Source: Hydrogenophaga taeniospiralis CCUG 15921
Lineage (GTDB): Bacteria; Pseudomonadota; Gammaproteobacteria; Burkholderiales; Burkholderiaceae_C
DNA: 64,000 nucleotides
Assembly: GCF_001592305.1 (NCBI RefSeq)
Contig: NZ_BCWR01000012.1
Span: forward strand, 108,123 to 172,122
Direction of reading: 5' to 3'
Below the pieces are notes generated by a model. The model ran no database searches and was not told the DNA's origin. It saw only the letters and a list, made by a program, of their open reading frames with translations. The position numbers and the translations under genes were made by a program. This document shows, piece by piece, positions 1-7,904 of the stretch (positions are counted from its first letter, which is position 1; every line of letters begins with the position of its first letter).

Positions 1-834
1 ACGCTCGACCAGCTTTGGATCTATAAGATTGCCAGCGGTCAGGGTCAATAAGGGAAGCGCGCCTAAGCTGCCAGGAGGAGGTGTGGATGGATCAAGCCCG
101 CGGCGCATGACGGTAATTTCATTGACAACCGCACGAGCGGTATCGGTGCGGTTCTGGACAGCCGTTTTCGCCATCAGAACTTCAGCTGGCAGAGGAGAAG
201 GATGCTGGTCGGCATTGGCAACCCCCATCAACCTAACGAGACCGACACGTGCCAATGGCTCGGCAACGGCAATGAGCACGGCCTGTTTCCGATAGTCCCA
301 AGCGGCATGGTGATACTGATGCATGGGGCCTTGTTCATGGGCCGAATCAACAAGAACGAGGCCCTGCGTCTCTTCAGGAAACTGATGATAGAAAGCGCGA
401 ACATATATTCCGCCACGGGAATGACCAACCAAGACATAAGGCGGAGGAATGTCCGCTCTATTCAACAATGCATGCAGGTTTTTGGCTACATGCTCAGGCT
501 CGATTGGGCTATCTATCAGATCACTCCAGCCAGGTCCAGGACGATCATAGGAGCAAACGCGCATGTGCTGCGCAAGCCTGGATTGAACCGGATACCAACT
601 CAAAGAGCTTTCCCCAAGTCCTGCTTCAAGAATGAGCGTTGGAACACCGGAGCCCATGCAGTTAAGGTGAAAATTCACACCATTCACTGGAATCATGCAC
701 CCTGGAGGTGGGAACGTAGTTAAATCTGCCGCCGTTCTTTCGGATTGATAGACTGCTCCTGCCAACACGGCAGAGAATGCCATTCCCAAGGCGAATATGA
801 AAAAGCGAAATCCCCGCGATGAAATGAATTTCAT
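1..834 (-). CDS. alpha/beta hydrolase, membrane-anchored or secreted (3' end beyond window)
   Basis: The frame is open from an ATG at 834 to the left edge, giving 278 codons, so the C-terminus is missing. Residues about 8-28 are a hydrophobic signal or anchor segment after two arginines. An oxyanion-hole region (LEAGLGESSLSW, 69-80) and the nucleophile elbow GHSRGG (137-142, Ser139) identify the alpha/beta hydrolase fold. The acid and histidine of the triad would lie near or beyond the edge (a GNLID segment is at 268-272). The substrate cannot be predicted. The start codon overlaps the stop of a 27-codon ORF as ATGA, which suggests translational coupling. Base composition is less GC-rich than the neighbouring genes, which may indicate transfer. 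Confidence 0.85.
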   Translation of the reverse strand, partial: MKFISSRGFRFFIFALGMAFSAVLAGAVYQSERTAADLTTFPPPGCMIPVNGVNFHLNCMGSGVPTLILEAGLGESSLSWYPVQSRLAQHMRVCSYDRPGPGWSDLIDSPIEPEHVAKNLHALLNRADIPPPYVLVGHSRGGIYVRAFYHQFPEETQGLVLVDSAHEQGPMHQYHHAAWDYRKQAVLIAVAEPLARVGLVRLMGVANADQHPSPLPAEVLMAKTAVQNRTDTARAVVNEITVMRRGLDPSTPPPGSLGALPLLTLTAGNLIDPKLVER

Positions 835-914
835 GACGCCCGACGTTTGAGCTGTGAAAGAACCTCATCGCCAGCCATTGGCTGACGCATAAGCAGGATC
901 TTATAGATTGCCAT
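831..914 (-). CDS. 27-aa leader ORF coupled to the alpha/beta hydrolase
   Basis: A short ORF beginning MAIYKILLMRQP and ending KRRAS is preceded by a strong Shine-Dalgarno sequence (AGGAGGG about 9 nt before the ATG). Its TGA overlaps the hydrolase ATG. I recognise no family. It could be a leader that delivers ribosomes to the hydrolase start, or the remnant of a longer gene. The good ribosome binding site and exact ATGA overlap are visible in the sequence; expression is inference. Confidence 0.4.
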   Translation of the reverse strand: MAIYKILLMRQPMAGDEVLSQLKRRAS

Positions 915-1087
915 GGCGCTGAGCCCTCCTGATGTTGTTTTCGGCTGATCGGTTCGCTCCATCGGGCCGCTGGCGCTCATTCTGGCACCGAAAGACTCGC
1001 CGATCCCTCCCGCCACTTGATGTTCAGCCGCCACTGCGCCCATCTCGTGCTGGCCGAGCAGCAGCGGCTGCCCAGCCGCACGCCGGT
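915..1087. other. intergenic stretch without recognised gene
   Basis: No recognisable coding sequence lies between the leader ORF and the GFA gene. The minus strand carries the leader's ribosome binding site near 921-930. The rest is GC-rich and may hold the promoter of the hydrolase unit, but I see no convincing -35/-10 pair. Confidence 0.4.
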
Positions 1088-1504
1088 TCACATGGGTGGC
1101 ATCTTGTCGACTACAGGCAGCGCCGGGTCGAGCCGGTCCCAGGGCAGGCCGCTCACACCATAGGTCGCCAGCTGGGGTTGGAAGCGCGCGGGGTCGTCCA
1201 AGCTGGCGGCGTGGACCGTGAAGATGCCCGGCATGGCGGCAAACCTCAGGTAGACCGGCGAGCCGCAGTGGGGGCAGAAGGCCTGGTGCTTCACGTTGCC
1301 GCTGTCGGCCACGACCGCCCATTCGCGGGCCTCGCCCTGGAGCGTCACCCGCTCCCTGGAGGGGAAGGTCAGGTAAGACCCGTGTCCGGTGCCGCTCTTG
1401 CGCTGGCAGTCGCGGCACTGGCAGTGGTTGGAGAACACCGGTTCGTCCGGGATTTCATAACGGATGGCGCCGCAGGCGCATCCGCCGGTGTAGGGCTGGT
1501 TCAT
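1088..1504 (-). CDS. GFA-family (glutathione-dependent formaldehyde-activating / CENP-V fold) protein
   Basis: This 138-aa protein has the zinc-binding cysteine pattern of the GFA/Mss4-like fold: GGCACGAIRYE with Cys9 and Cys11, then CQCRDC with Cys28, Cys30 and Cys33, and FCPHCGSP with Cys77 and Cys80. Family members are small cytoplasmic zinc proteins, once linked to formaldehyde-glutathione adduct formation; for most members no activity has been shown. It lies on the minus strand 57 bp downstream of the SRPBCC gene and may be cotranscribed with the arsR-SRPBCC pair. Length is normal. The specific function is unknown. Confidence 0.88.
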   Translation of the reverse strand: MNQPYTGGCACGAIRYEIPDEPVFSNHCQCRDCQRKSGTGHGSYLTFPSRERVTLQGEAREWAVVADSGNVKHQAFCPHCGSPVYLRFAAMPGIFTVHAASLDDPARFQPQLATYGVSGLPWDRLDPALPVVDKMPPM

Positions 1505-1561
1505 GGGTTGGTCCTTTCCAGGCGGTGAACGTGGGGGGATGGGTCAGAGGCTGAGAGTTTT

Positions 1562-2026
1562 TCAGTGCAGCTCGCGCGACAGCGTGTCCACGTTGTGCAC
1601 CACGTGCTTCCAGCCCTCGCTCATCTTCTGGAAGGCCACGTCGTTCTTTCGGGGAACGAAGCCGGCGTGCACGAGGCGAAGGCGCGTGCCGCCCGCCACG
1701 GGCGTCAGGGTCCAGGTGACCACGGTGTCCAGGGGCGCGCCATAGCCCGCGTTGGTCTCGTGCCCGCCCTTCCAGCTGTAGACCAGGCGTTCGTTGGACA
1801 CCACGTCCAGCACCTGCAGGTGGATGACCCCGTCCCACGCGCCGGCCGGTGTGGTCTGGAAGGTGAATGCCTTGCCCTTCACCGGCTCGAAGCCCGTGGG
1901 CACCATCAGCCAGCGGCCCATCAGCTCGCTGCTGGTCAGGGTCTTCCAGAGGGTGGCCGGCGTGTGGGGCAGGACTTCGTCGACCACGATGTCCTGGGTT
2001 TGCGGTGTCAGGGCGGCGTCGTTCAT
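1562..2026 (-). CDS. SRPBCC (AHSA1-like) domain protein
   Basis: This 154-aa protein has the START/Bet v1-like helix-grip fold of the AHSA1 family: an N-terminal VVDEVLPHTPATLWKTLTS strand-helix, a central VYSWKGG segment, and the C-terminal VTWTLTPVAGGTRLRLVHAGF plus GWKHVV helix. Such proteins bind hydrophobic ligands and are very often encoded directly after an ArsR regulator. Here the start overlaps the arsR stop by 4 nt (ATGA), so the two are translated as a coupled pair. The ligand is unknown. Confidence 0.9.
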   Translation of the reverse strand: MNDAALTPQTQDIVVDEVLPHTPATLWKTLTSSELMGRWLMVPTGFEPVKGKAFTFQTTPAGAWDGVIHLQVLDVVSNERLVYSWKGGHETNAGYGAPLDTVVTWTLTPVAGGTRLRLVHAGFVPRKNDVAFQKMSEGWKHVVHNVDTLSRELH

Positions 2027-2370
2027 GGATCGATCTCCTTCAAAAGGGTGCGCAGGTGGGTGAAGCGCTCGCGCCAGAAGACGCCGTAATGGCTCATCCA
2101 GTCCACAAGCGGCGCGAGCCCGTTCGGCTCGGCTCGGTAGAAGACGTTGCGCCCCTCGGGCCGCTCGGCCACCAGGCCGGCCTGCTTCAGGGACTTGAGG
2201 TGCTGGGAGATCGCGCCCTGCGTGACGCCGCTTCCCCGCGTCAGCTCGGCCACGGTGATCTCCTGCGAGCCGACGATGCGCTCGAACACGGCCCGCCGGG
2301 TCGGGTCGGCGAGGGTGCGCATGACGGCATTGATGGCGGCGGGTTCTGGCATGGGAAAAATATTAGCCAT
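2023..2370 (-). CDS. ArsR/SmtB-family transcriptional regulator
   Basis: This 115-aa winged-helix repressor contains LADPTRRAVFERI (residues 20-32), the recognition helix GVTQGAISQHLKSLKQAGLV (48-67) and the wing segment RPEGRNVFYR. It lacks an obvious metal-binding CxC motif, so it belongs to the ArsR branch that usually pairs with SRPBCC/AHSA1 proteins rather than to the arsenic sensors. It probably controls its own two-gene unit through the palindrome at 2380-2395. An alternative start at residue 7 (ATG at 2352) is possible. Confidence 0.9.
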   Translation of the reverse strand: MANIFPMPEPAAINAVMRTLADPTRRAVFERIVGSQEITVAELTRGSGVTQGAISQHLKSLKQAGLVAERPEGRNVFYRAEPNGLAPLVDWMSHYGVFWRERFTHLRTLLKEIDP

Positions 2371-2379
2371 TACTCATCA

Positions 2380-2395
2380 ATTAGTCAATACTAAT
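2380..2395. promoter_or_regulatory. palindromic operator upstream of arsR
   Basis: ATTAGT-CAAT-ACTAAT is a perfect 6-bp inverted repeat in an AT-rich island 10 bp upstream of the arsR start. This is the usual position and size for an ArsR operator. Assignment to this regulator is inference from location. Confidence 0.5.
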
Positions 2396-2407
2396 TTTTT
2401 AGACAAC

Positions 2408-2431
2408 AAAAAAGGCGCCCCGTTGGGCGCC
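2408..2431 (-). terminator. Rho-independent terminator of the aldehyde dehydrogenase gene
   Basis: On the minus strand the arms GGCGCCC and GGGCGCC (loop AACG) are followed by six T residues. It lies about 30 bp after the stop of the aldehyde dehydrogenase, which reads leftwards. Confidence 0.85.
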
Positions 2432-2461
2432 TGGGCAGCGTACGCGCTGGGGGGGGGCCGC

Positions 2462-3937
2462 TCAGCAGGGCACGCCGTGGCGCGCGAGCAGCCAGGCGGG
2501 GGCATCCTGCAGGCAGATCGGGCGCAGGAAGCGGTCGAGCGCGGCGTCGCCCACCGAGGTGGTCATGGGGGCGCTGGACGCTGGCCAAGGGCCGCCGTGC
2601 TGCTGGGCGGCGGTCACGGCCACGCCGGTGGGCACGCCGGAGAACAGCACGCGCCCGGCGATGGCGGTGGCCGCGCGCACCAGGGCTTGGTTCTCGGGGG
2701 TGTCGTCGTCCGCGCCCCACAGCGTCACGGTGAGGCTACCGCCCACCGCGGCCAGCACCGCCAGCAGCTCGGCCTGGCTGGCCGCGCGCACGATCAGGCT
2801 GGCCGGGCCGAACACCTCTTCGCGCAGGGCCGCGCGTTCGATGAAGCGCGCCGCGCTCACCTGCAGCAGGTGCGGGCCCGGCGCGGGCGCGGCGCCCTGG
2901 GCCGCCAGCAACGCGAGCGCGCCCTGGTCCATCATCTGGCGCACACCGGCGTCGAACGCGCTCTTCATGCCGGCGGTGAGCATGGGGTGGGGTTTCTGGG
3001 CCGCGAGGGCGCGGGTGAGCTGTTCGATGAAGGCGTCGGACTCGGGGTCGTCCAGCAGCACGATCAGGCCCGGGTTGGTGCAGAACTGGCCGCAGCCCAG
3101 CGCGATGGAGCCGGCCAGCGTGGTGGCCAGTTCGGCGCCCCGGGCGGCGAGTGCCTTGGGCAGGGCCAGCACGGGGTTGATGGAGCCGAGCTCGCCGTAG
3201 AACGGGATCGGGCGCGGGCGCGCGTTGGCCTCGGCCTGCAGCGCCGCGCCACCGCGCGTGGAGCCGGTGAAGGCGCCGGCGGCGATCAGCGGGTGGCGGA
3301 TCAGCGCCACGCCCACGTCCACACCGGCCCCCTGCACCATGCCCACCAGCCCGGCGGGCAGGCCCTGCGCCTGGAGCACCTGCTGGATCAGGCCGAACAC
3401 GCGCCGCGACAGCAGCGGGTGGCCCGGGTGGGCTTTCACCACCACGGGGCAGCCCGCGGCCAGCGCCGAAGCGGTGTCGCCGCCGAGCACGGAGAACGCG
3501 AACGGGAAGTTGCTGGCAGCGAACATGGCCACCGGCCCCAGCGGCACGCGCTGGCGCACCATGGCCGGGTGGCCCACGGGCGGCGCGCCGGCCACGGCGG
3601 GGTCGTCCAGGGTTTCGAAGGGCACGCCGCGCTCGGCCAGGTCGGCGAACCGGCGCAGTTGGAAGCAGGTGCGGTCGAGTTCACCGCTCAGGCGCACGGC
3701 ACCCAGCGCGGTTTCCAGGTCGGCCCAGGGCACCAGGGCATCGCGGTCGGCCTCGAGCGCTTCGGCCAGCGCGCGCAGCAGGGCAGCGCGCTGCGCCCCG
3801 CTGCTGCTGCCCCACACCTCAAAGGCCTGGTGCGCGGCGCGCACGCTGTCGTCGATGTCCTGGCTGGACGAGGCAGACAGGGCTTCTGGATGGGGGGCGC
3901 CGGTGCGCGCGTTGAAGGATTGCAGCAGGGTGGTCAT
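2462..3937 (-). CDS. aldehyde dehydrogenase (NADP+), likely 2,5-dioxopentanoate (alpha-ketoglutaric semialdehyde) dehydrogenase
   Basis: This 491-aa ALDH-superfamily enzyme has Asn143 in AASNFPFAF, Lys168 in VVVKAHPGHP, the general base Glu249 in FYGELGS and the catalytic Cys286 in GCGQFCTNPG. The NFPFAFS and VVVKAHPGHP signatures and the KdgD context fit the enzyme that oxidises alpha-ketoglutaric semialdehyde to 2-oxoglutarate, the last step of the oxidative uronate/aldarate pathway. The ATG at 3937 was chosen because 28 codons upstream of it would be repeat-like sequence. The gene lies 80 bp downstream of the GntR regulator on the same strand, with a partial intergenic repeat between them. 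Confidence 0.88.
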   Translation of the reverse strand: MTTLLQSFNARTGAPHPEALSASSSQDIDDSVRAAHQAFEVWGSSSGAQRAALLRALAEALEADRDALVPWADLETALGAVRLSGELDRTCFQLRRFADLAERGVPFETLDDPAVAGAPPVGHPAMVRQRVPLGPVAMFAASNFPFAFSVLGGDTASALAAGCPVVVKAHPGHPLLSRRVFGLIQQVLQAQGLPAGLVGMVQGAGVDVGVALIRHPLIAAGAFTGSTRGGAALQAEANARPRPIPFYGELGSINPVLALPKALAARGAELATTLAGSIALGCGQFCTNPGLIVLLDDPESDAFIEQLTRALAAQKPHPMLTAGMKSAFDAGVRQMMDQGALALLAAQGAAPAPGPHLLQVSAARFIERAALREEVFGPASLIVRAASQAELLAVLAAVGGSLTVTLWGADDDTPENQALVRAATAIAGRVLFSGVPTGVAVTAAQQHGGPWPASSAPMTTSVGDAALDRFLRPICLQDAPAWLLARHGVPC

Positions 3938-3978
3938 GGGGTCAGAGAAAAAAAGCGGAACGCAGGATGGTAACGAGG

Positions 3979-4012
3979 GTGAGGGGGTCGCGCGCAGCGC
4001 GGCGGGGGTGGT
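3979..4012 (-). repeat. partial copy of the GC-rich intergenic hairpin repeat
   Basis: GAGGGGGTCGCGCGCAGCGC followed by GGCGGGGGTGG matches, in reverse orientation, the left part of the repeat copy at 17365-17437. It fills the gap between the regulator and aldehyde dehydrogenase genes. Confidence 0.55.
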
Positions 4013-4017
4013 CCATA

Positions 4018-4797
4018 TCAATCGTCCGGCCTTGAGCGACGCAGGCGCTCGCGGCTGTTGGAGAGGTGGGTGCGCATGGCCGCGCGCGCGGCGTCGGCGT
4101 CGCGTGCGCGGATCGCGTGGTAGATGGCCTCGTGTTCGTGGTGCACCCGCTGCAGGTAGGCCAGGCGGCCTTCGGGCGCGCTGTTCGCGGTGTTGACGCG
4201 GGTGCGCGGAATGATCATGGTGCCCAGGTAGGTCATGAGGTCGGCGAAATGGCGGTTGCCGGTGGCGCGCGCCACTTCCATGTGGAACTGGAAGTCGGAA
4301 GGCACGGCGTCGGAGTCGCCATGGATCGACAGCTCAAACGCCGCCAGCGCAGTGGCCATGTTCTGCAGGTGGGTGTCGTCGCGGCGCTGCGCGGCCAGGC
4401 TGGCGGCCTCGCTCTCCAGGCTGATGCGCAGCTCCAGCAGCGAGACCACGTCGGCCACGGTGGCGAAGTCTTCCGGGGCAATGCGGAAGTTGGCCTGCTC
4501 CTCGCGCGGCGCCATCACGAAGGTGCCGATGCCGTGGCGCGTTTCCACCAGGCCCGAGGCCTGCAGCCGCGAAATGGCTTCGCGCACCACGGTGCGGCTC
4601 ACGTCGAAACGGCCCATCAGCTCGGACTCGGTGGGCAGCTTGTCGCCGGGGCGCAGGCGGCTTTCACGGATGTCGCTGCCCAGCGCCTCGACGATCTCGG
4701 GCACCAGCCCGCGCGGGCGGCGCGGGCGCGGAGCCACCGGCGCCGGCTCGGCGGCGGCCGGCATCAGGGCATCACCTAGGGTTTTCACGGAGAGCAT
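4018..4797 (-). CDS. GntR/FadR-family (FCD) transcriptional regulator of uronate catabolism
   Basis: This 259-aa protein has an N-terminal winged HTH (GDKLPTESELMGRFDVSRTV, then REAISRLQASGLVETRHG) and a C-terminal FCD ligand domain with the metal-binding Asp/His pattern (SDFQFHMEVARATGN, then HHEHEAIYHAI). The ATG at 4797 is preferred over an upstream GTG because AAGGA stands about 8 nt before it. It is divergent from uronate dehydrogenase and followed by the pathway's last enzyme. FadR-type regulators of this kind often repress sugar-acid genes and release DNA on binding the acid. The palindromes at 4846-4870 are its probable operators. Confidence 0.88.
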   Translation of the reverse strand: MLSVKTLGDALMPAAAEPAPVAPRPRRPRGLVPEIVEALGSDIRESRLRPGDKLPTESELMGRFDVSRTVVREAISRLQASGLVETRHGIGTFVMAPREEQANFRIAPEDFATVADVVSLLELRISLESEAASLAAQRRDDTHLQNMATALAAFELSIHGDSDAVPSDFQFHMEVARATGNRHFADLMTYLGTMIIPRTRVNTANSAPEGRLAYLQRVHHEHEAIYHAIRARDADAARAAMRTHLSNSRERLRRSRPDD

Positions 4798-4845
4798 TCT
4801 TTTTTCCTTGACAGGACCCACCCGGGTTCACACAATTCGTTCCAG

Positions 4846-4870
4846 TTGTCAGACAACGTATGACAGACAA
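4846..4870. promoter_or_regulatory. tandem GntR-type operators in the divergent gntR-udh promoter
   Basis: TTGTCAGACAA at 4846-4856 is a perfect 11-bp palindrome (arms TTGTC/GACAA). It is followed on the same helix face at 4860-4870 by ATGACAGACAA, which keeps the GACAA half-site; the centres are 14 bp apart. FadR-subfamily regulators bind short palindromes of this type. A third perfect match lies at 5050-5060. Confidence 0.6.
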
Positions 4871-4941
4871 CGAAAGATCCGTGAACTGTAGCAAACCGCC
4901 GGTCGCGTGTCCAAGCCCTTCTCGAAAAATTCCCGATCTCC

Positions 4942-5748
4942 ATGGAAACCCCTATGAAAACCCACCACAGACTGCTGCTCACCGGGGCGGCGGGCGGTTT
5001 GGGCACGGCCCTGCGCGAGCGGCTCAAGGCGAACTGCACCGTGCTGAGGTTGTCTGACAAGTCGGCCTTTGGCGAGGCCCTGCCGGGGGAAGAGATCGTG
5101 CTGGCCGATCTGGCCAACGCCGTCGAGGTGGACGCCATGGTGGCCGGCTGCGACGCCATCGTGCACCTGGGCGGCATTTCGGTGGAGGCGCCGTTCGAGG
5201 CCATCCTGCAGGCCAACATCCTGGGCGTCTACCACCTCTACGAAGCCGCCCGCAAGCACGGTGTGAAGCGCGTGGTGTTCGCCAGCTCCAACCACGTGAC
5301 CGGTTTCTACAAACAGAGCGAGACCATCACCGCCGACCATCCAGCCCGGCCGGACAGCTACTACGGCGTGAGCAAGGCGTTTGGCGAAGACTTCTCGCGC
5401 TTCTACTTCGACCGCTACGGCATCGAGACCGCTTGCGTGCGCATCGGCTCCTCGTTCCCCGAGCCTCGCGACCGCCGCATGCTCGCCACCTGGCTGAGCT
5501 TTGACGACCTGCACCGCCTCATCAGCGCCTGCCTGTCCACCCCGGTTCTGGGCCACAGCATCGTGTTCGGCATGTCGGACAACGCCGTGACCTGGTGGGA
5601 CAACAGCCGCGCGCGCCACATCGGCTACGTGCCGCAGGACAGCTCGGACGTGTTCCGCGAGGCGGTGTTTGCGCGCACCCCCGCACCCGACCTGAACGAC
5701 CCGGCCGCGATCTACCAAGGCGGCGGCTTCGTCAAAGCAACACCATGA
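4942..5748 (+). CDS. udh: NAD-dependent uronate dehydrogenase
   Basis: This 268-aa short-chain-type Rossmann enzyme shows TGAAGGLG (nucleotide binding), GCDAIVHLGGISVEAPFE, the active-site YYGVSK (Tyr-x3-Lys) and VRIGSSFPEPRDRRML. It closely follows the known bacterial Udh proteins, which oxidise D-glucuronate or D-galacturonate C1 to the aldarolactone. A second ATG four codons downstream (4954) has the better ribosome binding site (GGAAA) and may be the true start. It is the first plus-strand gene after the divergent promoter with GntR-type palindromes. Confidence 0.92.
   Translation: METPMKTHHRLLLTGAAGGLGTALRERLKANCTVLRLSDKSAFGEALPGEEIVLADLANAVEVDAMVAGCDAIVHLGGISVEAPFEAILQANILGVYHLYEAARKHGVKRVVFASSNHVTGFYKQSETITADHPARPDSYYGVSKAFGEDFSRFYFDRYGIETACVRIGSSFPEPRDRRMLATWLSFDDLHRLISACLSTPVLGHSIVFGMSDNAVTWWDNSRARHIGYVPQDSSDVFREAVFARTPAPDLNDPAAIYQGGGFVKATP
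5050..5060. promoter_or_regulatory. candidate intragenic GntR-type operator in udh
   Basis: TTGTCTGACAA is a perfect 11-bp palindrome with the same arms as the site at 4846-4856. It lies about 200 bp downstream, inside udh codons Leu-Ser-Asp-Lys. An auxiliary operator that loops to the upstream site is possible. Coding chance cannot be excluded. Confidence 0.35.
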
Positions 5749-5750
5749 CT

Positions 5751-5838
5751 TCCCCCCTGCGCCGCTTCGCGTCTTCCTCCCAGGGGGACCACACCTATGG
5801 CCTGGCAAAGCCAGTTCCGTGGTGTGTGCTGGAACAGG
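5751..5838 (+). repeat. GC-rich intergenic hairpin repeat, copy A
   Basis: It begins with CCCCCCTGCGCCGCTTCGCG, continues through CCCAGGGGGACCACACC, and ends with GGCCTGGCAAAGCCAGTTCC and GTGGTGTGTGCTGGA. It contains a small CTGGC-AAA-GCCAG hairpin nested inside CACACC/GGTGTG arms. The right half is almost identical to copy B at 7782-7870. Confidence 0.75.
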
Positions 5839-5848
5839 CACATCTTCC

Positions 5849-6757
5849 ATGAGCGCTCATCAAGCGGAACTGGTGCTGGACGCGCGCAACGGCGTGGGCG
5901 AGAGCCCGGTCTGGGACGGCGCACGTGGCTGCCTGTGGTGGGTGGACATTCCAGGCAAGCTGCTGTGGTGCTGGAACGCCACCACCGGCGCGGCGCGCTC
6001 GTGGCCCACGCCGGAGCAGACCGGCTGCATCGCCCTGGCCGCCGGCAGCGACGCCCTGCCCCATGGCCAGTGGATCGCGGCCATGGAAAGCGGCGTGGCC
6101 CGCCTCACCCCGCAGGGCGACGGCAGCGTTGCTCAGGCGTGGATCGCCCGCGTCTCGCACCCGCAGGCCGGCATGCGCTTCAACGACGGCCGCTGCGACC
6201 GCCAGGGCCGCTTTCGCGCCGGCACCATGGTGGCCGACATGTCGCTCGCGGCGCCCTCGGGTTCCTTGTACGCGCTGGATGGCCAAGACGCGCTGCGCGG
6301 ACTGGACACCGGCTTCATCACCCCCAACGGCCTGGCCTTCAGCCCCGACGGCAAGACCATGTACCTCTCGGACTCGCACCCCCAGGTGCAGACCGTCTGG
6401 GCCTTCGACTACGACACACACACCGGCACACCCCACAACCGGCGCATCTTCATCGACTTCAAGCCCCTGCCCGGCCGGCCCGATGGCGCGGCCGTGGACA
6501 CCGAGGGCGGCTACTGGATCTGCGGCAACGACGCCGGCCTGGTGCACCGCTTCACGCCCGACGGCCGGCTCGACCGTTCGCTGCCCGTGCCGGTGAAAAA
6601 GCCGGCCATGTGCGCCTTCGGCGGCGCCGGGCTCGACACCTTGTTCGTCACCTCCATCCGGCCCGGCGGCGATCTCGCCGACCAGCCGTTGGCCGGTGGC
6701 GTGTTCGCACTGCGTCCGGGCTTGAGGGGCCTGGACGAGCCGCGCTGCGTCGTCTGA
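5849..6757 (+). CDS. SMP-30/gluconolactonase-family lactonase (aldarolactone hydrolysis)
   Basis: This 302-aa beta-propeller protein has the family's metal-site segments: GVGESPVW (Glu), MRFNDGRCDRQGRF, TPNGLAFSPDGKTMY and RPDGAAVDTEGGYW. Such enzymes open sugar lactones with a bound divalent metal. Between udh and the transporter, its likely substrate is the glucaro- or galactaro-lactone made by Udh. The ATG at 5849 was chosen because the frame upstream runs through the intergenic repeat. A second paralogue lies at 60318-61322. Confidence 0.88.
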   Translation: MSAHQAELVLDARNGVGESPVWDGARGCLWWVDIPGKLLWCWNATTGAARSWPTPEQTGCIALAAGSDALPHGQWIAAMESGVARLTPQGDGSVAQAWIARVSHPQAGMRFNDGRCDRQGRFRAGTMVADMSLAAPSGSLYALDGQDALRGLDTGFITPNGLAFSPDGKTMYLSDSHPQVQTVWAFDYDTHTGTPHNRRIFIDFKPLPGRPDGAAVDTEGGYWICGNDAGLVHRFTPDGRLDRSLPVPVKKPAMCAFGGAGLDTLFVTSIRPGGDLADQPLAGGVFALRPGLRGLDEPRCVV

Positions 6758-6807
6758 CGCAAGCGCGGCAGCCTTCACCTCGTTCACTCAAACCCAACGG
6801 AGACATC

Positions 6808-7782
6808 ATGAAAACGCATCGCCGACTGATCCTGAGCATGGCCATGGCCGCCCTGCTGCCCCTGAGCGCCCACGCCCAGATGGTGCTCAAGTCCCACGAC
6901 ACCCACCCCGCCGGCTACCCCACGGTTGCCGCGGTGGACAACATGGGCAAGAAACTGGAAGCCGCCACGCAAGGCCGCATCAAGGTGCAGATGTTCCCTG
7001 GCGCCGTGCTCGGCCAGGAAAAGGAAGCCGTGGAGCAGGTGCAGCTGGGCGCGATCCAGATGGCCCGCATTTCGCTGGGCGTGATCGGCCCGGTGGTGCC
7101 CGAGGTGGACGTGTTCAACATGCCCTTCGTGTTCCGCGACGTGGCCCACATGCGCAAGGTGATCGACGGCGCCGTGGGCGACGAGCTGCTGGCCAAGGTG
7201 ACGGCCAGCCCGGCCCGCCTGGTAGCCCTGGGCTGGATGGACGGCGGTGCGCGCAGCCTCTACACCAAGAAGCCGGTGCGCACCCCCGCCGATCTGAAGG
7301 GCCAGAAGGTCCGCATGATGGGCAACCCGCTGTTCGTGGACACCATGAACGCCATGGGCGGCAACGGCATCGCCATGGCCTATGGCGAGGTCTTCACCTC
7401 GCTGCAGACCGGCGTGATCGACGGCGCGGAAAACAACCCGCCGAGCTACTTCACCGCCAACCACTACAACACCCCGGCCAAGTACTACAGCCAGACCAAC
7501 CACCTGATCATTCCCGAGATCCTGGTGATGTCCAAAGTGACCTGGGACAAGCTGACCCCGGCCGACCAGGCGCTGGTGAAGAAGCTGGCCCGCGAAGCGC
7601 AGATGGAGCAGCGCGTGCTGTGGGACAAGAGCGTGGAGGAATACACCGCCAAGCTCAAGGCCGCTGGCGTCGAGTTCATCAACATCGACAACAAGCCCTT
7701 CTACGACGCCACCGCACCGGTGCGCGCCAAGTACGGCGCCAAGTTCCAGGACCTGATGCAGCGCATCGCATCCGTTAAGTAA
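6808..7782 (+). CDS. dctP: TRAP transporter substrate-binding protein (DctP family)
   Basis: This 324-aa protein begins with a Sec signal peptide (MKTHRRLILSMAMAALLPL, cleavage near SAHA-QM). It has the DctP fold with FPGAVLGQEKEAVEQVQLG, and the conserved arginine region KGQKVRMMGNPLFVDTMNAMG that clamps the carboxylate of the ligand. GGAG lies 8 nt before the ATG. It is followed by the two membrane subunits and sits inside the uronate operon, so its ligand is probably glucuronate, galacturonate or an aldarate. Confidence 0.92.
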   Translation: MKTHRRLILSMAMAALLPLSAHAQMVLKSHDTHPAGYPTVAAVDNMGKKLEAATQGRIKVQMFPGAVLGQEKEAVEQVQLGAIQMARISLGVIGPVVPEVDVFNMPFVFRDVAHMRKVIDGAVGDELLAKVTASPARLVALGWMDGGARSLYTKKPVRTPADLKGQKVRMMGNPLFVDTMNAMGGNGIAMAYGEVFTSLQTGVIDGAENNPPSYFTANHYNTPAKYYSQTNHLIIPEILVMSKVTWDKLTPADQALVKKLAREAQMEQRVLWDKSVEEYTAKLKAAGVEFINIDNKPFYDATAPVRAKYGAKFQDLMQRIASVK

Positions 7783-7870
7783 CCCCCCTGCGCCGCTGCC
7801 GCGGCTTCCCCCCGTTGGGGGGACCACACCTACGGCCTGGCAAAGCCAGTTCCGTGGTGTGTGCTGGACA
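7782..7870 (+). repeat. GC-rich intergenic hairpin repeat, copy B
   Basis: It starts at the end of dctP with CCCCCCTGCGCCGC and contains CCCCCCGTTGGGGGG as a hairpin. It then carries the same right half as copy A (GGACCACACC, GGCCTGGCAAAGCCAGTTCC, GTGGTGTGTGCTGGA). It separates dctP from dctQ. Confidence 0.75.
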
Positions 7871-7904
7871 CGCTCGCCCTGTCACCTCTTTTCTTGAAGC
7901 TCTT

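Noticed and set aside
2147..3973. 608-codon plus-strand open frame
   Set aside because: It is antisense to the aldehyde dehydrogenase and regulator genes, with Gly/Ala/Arg/His-rich composition typical of GC-rich shadow frames.
5572..5582. ATGTCGGACAA in udh as a fourth GntR operator
   Set aside because: It has one mismatch and lies in conserved coding sequence; it is likely chance.
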